From NCBI GenBank assembly GCA_021815005.1, contig JAKAHL010000034.1, positions 1-11,342 of the forward strand: a DNA stretch of 11,342 nt, read 5' to 3'. Positions 7,651 through 11,342 of this stretch are shown here, in pieces (position 1 is the first letter of the stretch; each line of letters starts with the position of its first letter). The notes beneath the pieces were generated by a model. The model was not told the origin of the DNA and ran no database searches. It worked only from the letters and a program-made list of their open reading frames with translations. The position numbers were made by a program, and so were the translations under genes. The stretch comes from Chloroflexota bacterium (lineage in GTDB: Bacteria; Chloroflexota; Limnocylindria; Limnocylindrales; CSP1-4).

Positions 7651-9507
7651 GTGACCCCGGAGCTCGCCGCCACCCTCGCCCACCTGCCCGACCGCCCCGG
7701 CGTGTACCTGATGAAGGACGCGCAGGGCGTGGTGCTGTACGTGGGCAAGGCGCAGAGCCTGCGGAGCCGCGTCCGCAGCTACTGGCAGAAGCAGTCGCCG
7801 GGCGCCCGGGGCGAGGTGCACCGCATCCGCCAGGCCATCGGCCGGGTGGCGGATCTCGAGGTCACCGAGGTGGACAGCGTCAGCGAGGCGCTACTGCTCG
7901 AGGCGAACCTCATCAAGCGGTACAAGCCGCGGTTCAACGTCCGACTCAAGGACGACAAGAGCTACCCGTACATCAAGGTGACGCTCGCCGACGACTTCCC
8001 GCGCATCGAGCGCACCCGCAAGCTCCCGGCCGACGGCAGCCGCTACTTCGGCCCGTACGCCAGCGCGAGCAGCGTGGACGAGGCGATGAACCTCGTCCGG
8101 CGGCTGTTCCCGTTCCGCACCTGCACCATCGACATCCGGGAGGGCCGGCGCGCGCTGGACAGGCCCTGCCTGCTGTACCACATCAAGCGCTGCCAGGGGC
8201 CCTGCGTCGAGGCCATCGGCAAGGCGGCCTACCGGGCCGACATCGCCCAGGTGGAGCTGTTCCTCGAGGGCAACGCGGATGCGGTGGTGGACGCCCTCGA
8301 GCGCGAGATGGCCGCCGCGGCCGAGCGGCAGCAGTACGAGCGGGCGGCCGTCCTGCGGGACAAGATCCGCGCCATCGAGCGGACGATGGAGAGCCAGAAG
8401 ATGGCCGCATTCGCCCGCACCGAGCTCGATCTGGCGGCTCTCGCCCGCCATGACGACCAGGCGGCGGTCCAGCTGTTCGTCGTGCGTCACGGGAAGATGG
8501 TCGGCCGCGACGTGTTCTTCCTCGACGCGCCGCGCGACGTGCCCGACGACGAGGTGCTGGCGAGCTTCCTGGAGCAGTACTACGCCCGAGCCACAAGCGT
8601 CCCGCGCGAGGTGCTCGTGCCGCGCGCCCTGACCGACACAGCCGACCTCGAGGCGTTCCTCGCCGCCAAGCGGGGGACCGGCGTGACGATCCGCACGCCG
8701 CAGCGCGGGGAGAAGCGCGAGCTCCTCGAGCTGGCCACGCGCAACGCCGCCGAGGCGCTGGCGCGCGAGGCCGCCCGCTGGCTGGCCGACGAGGGCAAGA
8801 CGCTCGGCGCGCTGGAGGAGCTGGCGGCCGCCCTGGGCCTGCCCGGCCCGCCGATGCGGATCGAGTGCTACGACATCAGCAACTTCCAGGGCGCCGAATC
8901 CGTCGGCTCGATGGTCGTGTTCGAGGAGGGCAAGCCGCGATCCGGCGAGTACCGCCGCTTCCGGATCAAGACCGTCCAGGGCGCCAACGACTTCGCCAGC
9001 CACCAGGAGGTCCTGCGCCGCCGCTTCCGCTACGCGACGTCCGGCAAGGAGGGTGACGCCGAGGCGCGCCGCTGGACGATGCCGGACCTCGTGATCATCG
9101 ACGGCGGGCGGGGACAGGTGTCGGCGGCCAAGGAGGTCCTCGAGGAGCTGGGCCTGCACGAGCTGCCGATGTGCGGCCTGGCCAAGGAGCGGGAGGAGCT
9201 GATCCTGCCGGACCGCGAGGCGCCGGTGGTCCTGCCGGTGACATCCCAGGCCCTCTACCTGGTCCAGCGGCTCCGCGACGAGGCGCACCGCTTCGCCATC
9301 ACCTACCACCGCACCCTGCGCGACAGGAAGACGGTCCGCTCCGCGCTCGATGACCTGCCCGGCGTGGGGCCGAAGCGCAAGCGCGAGCTGCTCAAGGTGT
9401 TCGGCTCGGCCCGGCGCGTGCGAGAGGCGCCCGTCGAGCAGATTGCCGCCGTCCCCGGCATCGGGCACGCCCTGGCCGGACGGATCAAGGCGCGTCTCGA
9501 GGCCTGA
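7651..9507 (+). CDS. uvrC: Excinuclease ABC subunit C (UvrC)
   Basis: UvrC makes both incisions, 3' then 5', around the lesion in the UvrB-DNA complex. The 618 residues match the family. The N-terminal GIY-YIG nuclease (about 12-95) has PGVYLMKD, VLYVGKA (Y30, K33) and E84 in LLLEANLIKRYKPRFNV. Four cysteines, C158, C173, C181 and C185, sit where UvrC carries its reported 4Fe-4S cluster; the last three keep the usual spacing and the first gap is three residues longer than in E. coli as I recall. A UVR motif (about 205-240, binds UvrB) contains ERQQYERAAVLRDKI. The RNase H-like nuclease (from about 400) has IECYDISNFQG (D408), VIIDGGRGQ (D484) and EAHRFAITYHR (H546). Tandem helix-hairpin-helix motifs (about 562-618, DLPGVGPKRK and AVPGIGHALAGRI) bind DNA. 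The frame stays open far upstream, but homology begins at the GTG at 7651, which also follows a -10-like box. Confidence 0.97.
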   Translation: MTPELAATLAHLPDRPGVYLMKDAQGVVLYVGKAQSLRSRVRSYWQKQSPGARGEVHRIRQAIGRVADLEVTEVDSVSEALLLEANLIKRYKPRFNVRLKDDKSYPYIKVTLADDFPRIERTRKLPADGSRYFGPYASASSVDEAMNLVRRLFPFRTCTIDIREGRRALDRPCLLYHIKRCQGPCVEAIGKAAYRADIAQVELFLEGNADAVVDALEREMAAAAERQQYERAAVLRDKIRAIERTMESQKMAAFARTELDLAALARHDDQAAVQLFVVRHGKMVGRDVFFLDAPRDVPDDEVLASFLEQYYARATSVPREVLVPRALTDTADLEAFLAAKRGTGVTIRTPQRGEKRELLELATRNAAEALAREAARWLADEGKTLGALEELAAALGLPGPPMRIECYDISNFQGAESVGSMVVFEEGKPRSGEYRRFRIKTVQGANDFASHQEVLRRRFRYATSGKEGDAEARRWTMPDLVIIDGGRGQVSAAKEVLEELGLHELPMCGLAKEREELILPDREAPVVLPVTSQALYLVQRLRDEAHRFAITYHRTLRDRKTVRSALDDLPGVGPKRKRELLKVFGSARRVREAPVEQIAAVPGIGHALAGRIKARLEA

Positions 9508-9527
9508 CGGCGCGCCTCTGAACAGGG

Positions 9528-9567
9528 GCGGCAGCCGGTGCCAGCCGAGCGGCCCGGCGGCAGCCGG
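9528..9567 (+). repeat. 11-bp direct repeat between uvrC and secD
   Basis: GCGGCAGCCGG occurs at 9528-9538 and again at 9557-9567, a 29-base period, in the 110-base gap between uvrC and secD. Each copy can also form part of a small stem (GGCA...TGCC with the first). No T-run follows. It may be a terminator remnant or chance in GC-rich DNA. Confidence 0.3.
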
Positions 9568-9602
9568 CGCAAGACCTCCCGGCGCGCGGCCCGGACTACC
9601 GG

Positions 9603-9608
9603 TATCAT
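9603..9608 (+). promoter_or_regulatory. Probable -10 box of secD-secF
   Basis: TATCAT fits TAnnnT and stands nine bases before the secD ATG, with CCCGCCCCG between and no Shine-Dalgarno sequence. The mRNA would be leaderless or carry two or three leader bases. It implies that secD-secF is transcribed separately from uvrC. Confidence 0.5.
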
Positions 9609-9617
9609 CCCGCCCCG

Positions 9618-11000
9618 ATGCGCCGCTTCGGTCCCGTCCTGATCATCGTCATCGGGCTGCTCGCCCTCATCTCCGTCTTCTCGCCGTTCACCATCACGAC
9701 GTCGAGCGGTGACACGCGCCCCGTGACCAAGCTGGGTCTCGATGTGCGCGGCGGCATCCGGCTCGAGTACCAGGTCCTCCCCGTCGGCGACAAGGCCCCG
9801 GGCGCCTCGGACCTCAACACGGTTCGCCAGATCATCACCAACCGGGTGAACGGCACCGGCACCACCGAGGCCACCGTCGTCACCCAGAGCCCTGACCGGA
9901 TCGTGGTGGAGGTCCCGGACGTCCAGAACCCGAGCCAGGTCGAGAAGCTGGTCGGCACCACTGGCCGGCTCGACTTCATCCCGCTCGGATCCACCCCGGC
10001 CTCCAGCGGCCAGCAGCTCCCGGCCACCACCACCGGCACCGCCTGCTCGGCCACCGTGACCACGAACTGCGTGCTGTTCTCCGGCGACGCCGTCTCCTCG
10101 GCCACCATCGGTGCCGACCAGACCGGCAACCGCACGGTGGACTTCACCCTCAACGACAACGGCAAGCAGCTTTTCGCCACCTACACCGGCGCCCATGTCG
10201 GCGACTACTTCGCGGTCGTCCTCGACGGCAAGGTCATCACCGCGCCGGTGATCAAGTCGAGCATCCCCAACGGGCAGGTGGAGATCGCGTCGGGCGGCAT
10301 CGGCGGGTATCCGCTCGCGGACGCGCAGAACCTGGTGAACATCCTGCAGTACGGCGCGCTCCCGTTCCCGCTCAAGGAGCTCTCCAACGAGACGGTCAGC
10401 GCCACGCTGGGCATCGCGTTCCTGCACCAGAGCCTGGTGGCCGGCCTGATCGCGGTCCTGCTGGTCATCCTGTTCATGATCGTCCACTACCGGCTGCCGG
10501 GCCTGGTCGCCAGCGGCGCCCTGCTCTACTACACGCTGGTCGTCGTCGCCCTGTTCCGGTGGATCCCGGTCACCCTGACGCTCGCCGGCATCGCCGGCTT
10601 CGTGCTGTCGGTGGGCATGGCGGTGGACGCCAACATCCTCATCTTCGAGCGGACGAAGGAGGAGCTGCGCGTCGGCAAGAGCCTGCCCGCGGCGGTCGAG
10701 GCGGGCTTCAACCGCGCCTGGAACTCCATCCTGGACTCGAACATCTCGAGCCTCATCACCGCGTCCATCCTGTTCCTGTTCGGCTCCTCGACGATCAAGG
10801 GCTTCGGCCTGGTGCTGATCGTCGGCGTCCTGACCTCGATGTTCACGGCCGTCACGGTGACGCGCACGGTGCTCCGAATCGTGGTCGCCAAGCCGTGGGC
10901 CCGGCAGGCGCGGCTGTTCGGCGTGACCGAGGCGGAGTTCCTGGCGAGACCGGCCACCACAGGCCGCGTGGCGCGGCGCGAGGCGGGCAACCGTGTTTGA
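9618..11000 (+). CDS. secD: Protein translocase subunit SecD
   Basis: SecD with SecF uses the proton motive force to pull exported proteins from the SecYEG channel on the outer face of the membrane. The 460-residue protein has an N-terminal membrane helix (about 5-24), LGLDVRGGIRLEYQV (39-53), a large extracytoplasmic P1 region (about 30-265) and a C-terminal RND-type bundle: TM2 about 272-290, TM3 295-314, TM4 319-341, TM5 373-395, TM6 397-420. TM4 carries VGMAVDANILIFERTKEEL; D337 is in the position of the proton-relay aspartate (D519 in E. coli SecD, D340 in Thermus SecDF, from memory). It is shorter than E. coli SecD (615) because P1 is compact, as in Gram-positive-type proteins. The only two cysteines, C143 and C151, are in P1. 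A basic tail (RRVARREAG region) ends the protein. The ATG has no ribosome-binding site and lies nine bases after TATCAT. It overlaps secF by eight bases. Confidence 0.97.
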   Translation: MRRFGPVLIIVIGLLALISVFSPFTITTSSGDTRPVTKLGLDVRGGIRLEYQVLPVGDKAPGASDLNTVRQIITNRVNGTGTTEATVVTQSPDRIVVEVPDVQNPSQVEKLVGTTGRLDFIPLGSTPASSGQQLPATTTGTACSATVTTNCVLFSGDAVSSATIGADQTGNRTVDFTLNDNGKQLFATYTGAHVGDYFAVVLDGKVITAPVIKSSIPNGQVEIASGGIGGYPLADAQNLVNILQYGALPFPLKELSNETVSATLGIAFLHQSLVAGLIAVLLVILFMIVHYRLPGLVASGALLYYTLVVVALFRWIPVTLTLAGIAGFVLSVGMAVDANILIFERTKEELRVGKSLPAAVEAGFNRAWNSILDSNISSLITASILFLFGSSTIKGFGLVLIVGVLTSMFTAVTVTRTVLRIVVAKPWARQARLFGVTEAEFLARPATTGRVARREAGNRV

Positions 11001-11342
11001 CATCATCGGGAAGCGCAACTGGTTCTTCGCGCTGTCCCTCGCGGTCGTCATCCCGGGGCTGCTGTTCATCATCCTCAGCCCCCTCACCGGCGACGCCATG
11101 GGCCTGAAGTTCTCCATCGACTTCACGGGCGGCACCGACTGGACCATCAAGTTCGCCAACCCGAGCGTCACCCCGGACCAGGTCAAGGCGGTCATCGCGG
11201 CCCAGGGCTACGACGCCCAGGTCACCGAGGTGGGCAAGGGCGCTGCCGGCACCGGGTTCATGGACATCCGGACCAAGGACGCCGCTCTCGCGGCACCCGC
11301 GCCGACGCCCGCCCCGCTCGTGACGCCGGCGCCGGCGAGCTC
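10993..11342 (+). CDS. secF: Protein translocase subunit SecF (N-terminal part, cut by window end)
   Basis: The first 116 residues of SecF are present; the gene runs off the right edge. The translation begins FDIIGKRNWFFALSL after the GTG, followed by a first membrane helix (about 10-30) and GLKFSIDFTGGTDW (37-50), the SecF family signature. Next is the extracytoplasmic P1 domain ending in GFMDIRTKD (88-96). From residue 97 to the window end the sequence becomes Ala/Pro/Thr-rich (LAAPAPTPAPLVTPAPAS), not typical for the compact SecF P1 domain. The GTG start overlaps the secD stop by eight bases; GAGGCGGG just upstream may act as a weak ribosome-binding site. It forms the SecDF complex with the preceding gene. 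Confidence 0.95.
   Translation, partial: MFDIIGKRNWFFALSLAVVIPGLLFIILSPLTGDAMGLKFSIDFTGGTDWTIKFANPSVTPDQVKAVIAAQGYDAQVTEVGKGAAGTGFMDIRTKDAALAAPAPTPAPLVTPAPAS

Noticed and set aside
9303..11195. Minus-strand open frame of 630 codons opposite secD-secF
   Set aside because: Composition is Asp/Arg/Gly/Ala-rich without any recognisable family, and the plus strand holds unambiguous SecD and SecF.

Overview
This window is very GC-rich bacterial chromosome, roughly 70% G+C by eye, with strong G/C preference at third codon positions. It holds mostly housekeeping genes. The UvrA and SecD sequences, the short UvrD-type helicase and the DUF6941-like protein suggest a high-GC terrabacterial lineage, either Chloroflexota (Limnocylindria-like) or Actinomycetota. 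That placement is inference; the sequence alone does not decide it.

Layout from left to right. Positions 1-351 have no convincing gene but hold a 9-bp inverted repeat and three copies of a 26-bp element. A small helix-turn-helix regulator with an uncharacterised C-terminal domain follows (352-1011). Next is uvrA (1169-4240), preceded by a strong hairpin and a candidate LexA (SOS) box. After it come two overlapping small genes (4307-5079), a DUF6941-like protein and an all-helical protein of unknown function. On the minus strand lie an isoprenylcysteine-methyltransferase-like membrane protein (5157-5657), a possible 34-codon leader ORF in front of it, and a compact UvrD/PcrA-like helicase (5770-7452). 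Divergent from the helicase is uvrC (7651-9507). Then come secD (9618-11000) and the start of secF (10993 to the window edge), which overlap by 8 bases.

Functionally the window combines three parts of nucleotide excision repair (the UvrA damage sensor, the UvrC dual-incision nuclease and a UvrD-family helicase; uvrB is not here) with the SecDF proton-driven accessory of the Sec translocon. The genes look like several short transcription units, not one operon.

The best cross-window signal is promoter architecture. Five genes that start transcription units lack a Shine-Dalgarno sequence. Four of them have an nAnnnT box exactly 6 bases before the start codon and the fifth has one 9 bases before, as expected for leaderless mRNAs. 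The methyltransferase gene, by contrast, has a clear GGAGGGG ribosome-binding site. I see no mobile element, CRISPR array, tRNA or rRNA, and no clearly new multi-gene system. The oddities are local: the repeats, a substituted zinc ligand and an insertion in UvrA, an isolated cysteine pair in SecD, and the unexplained HTH fusion.
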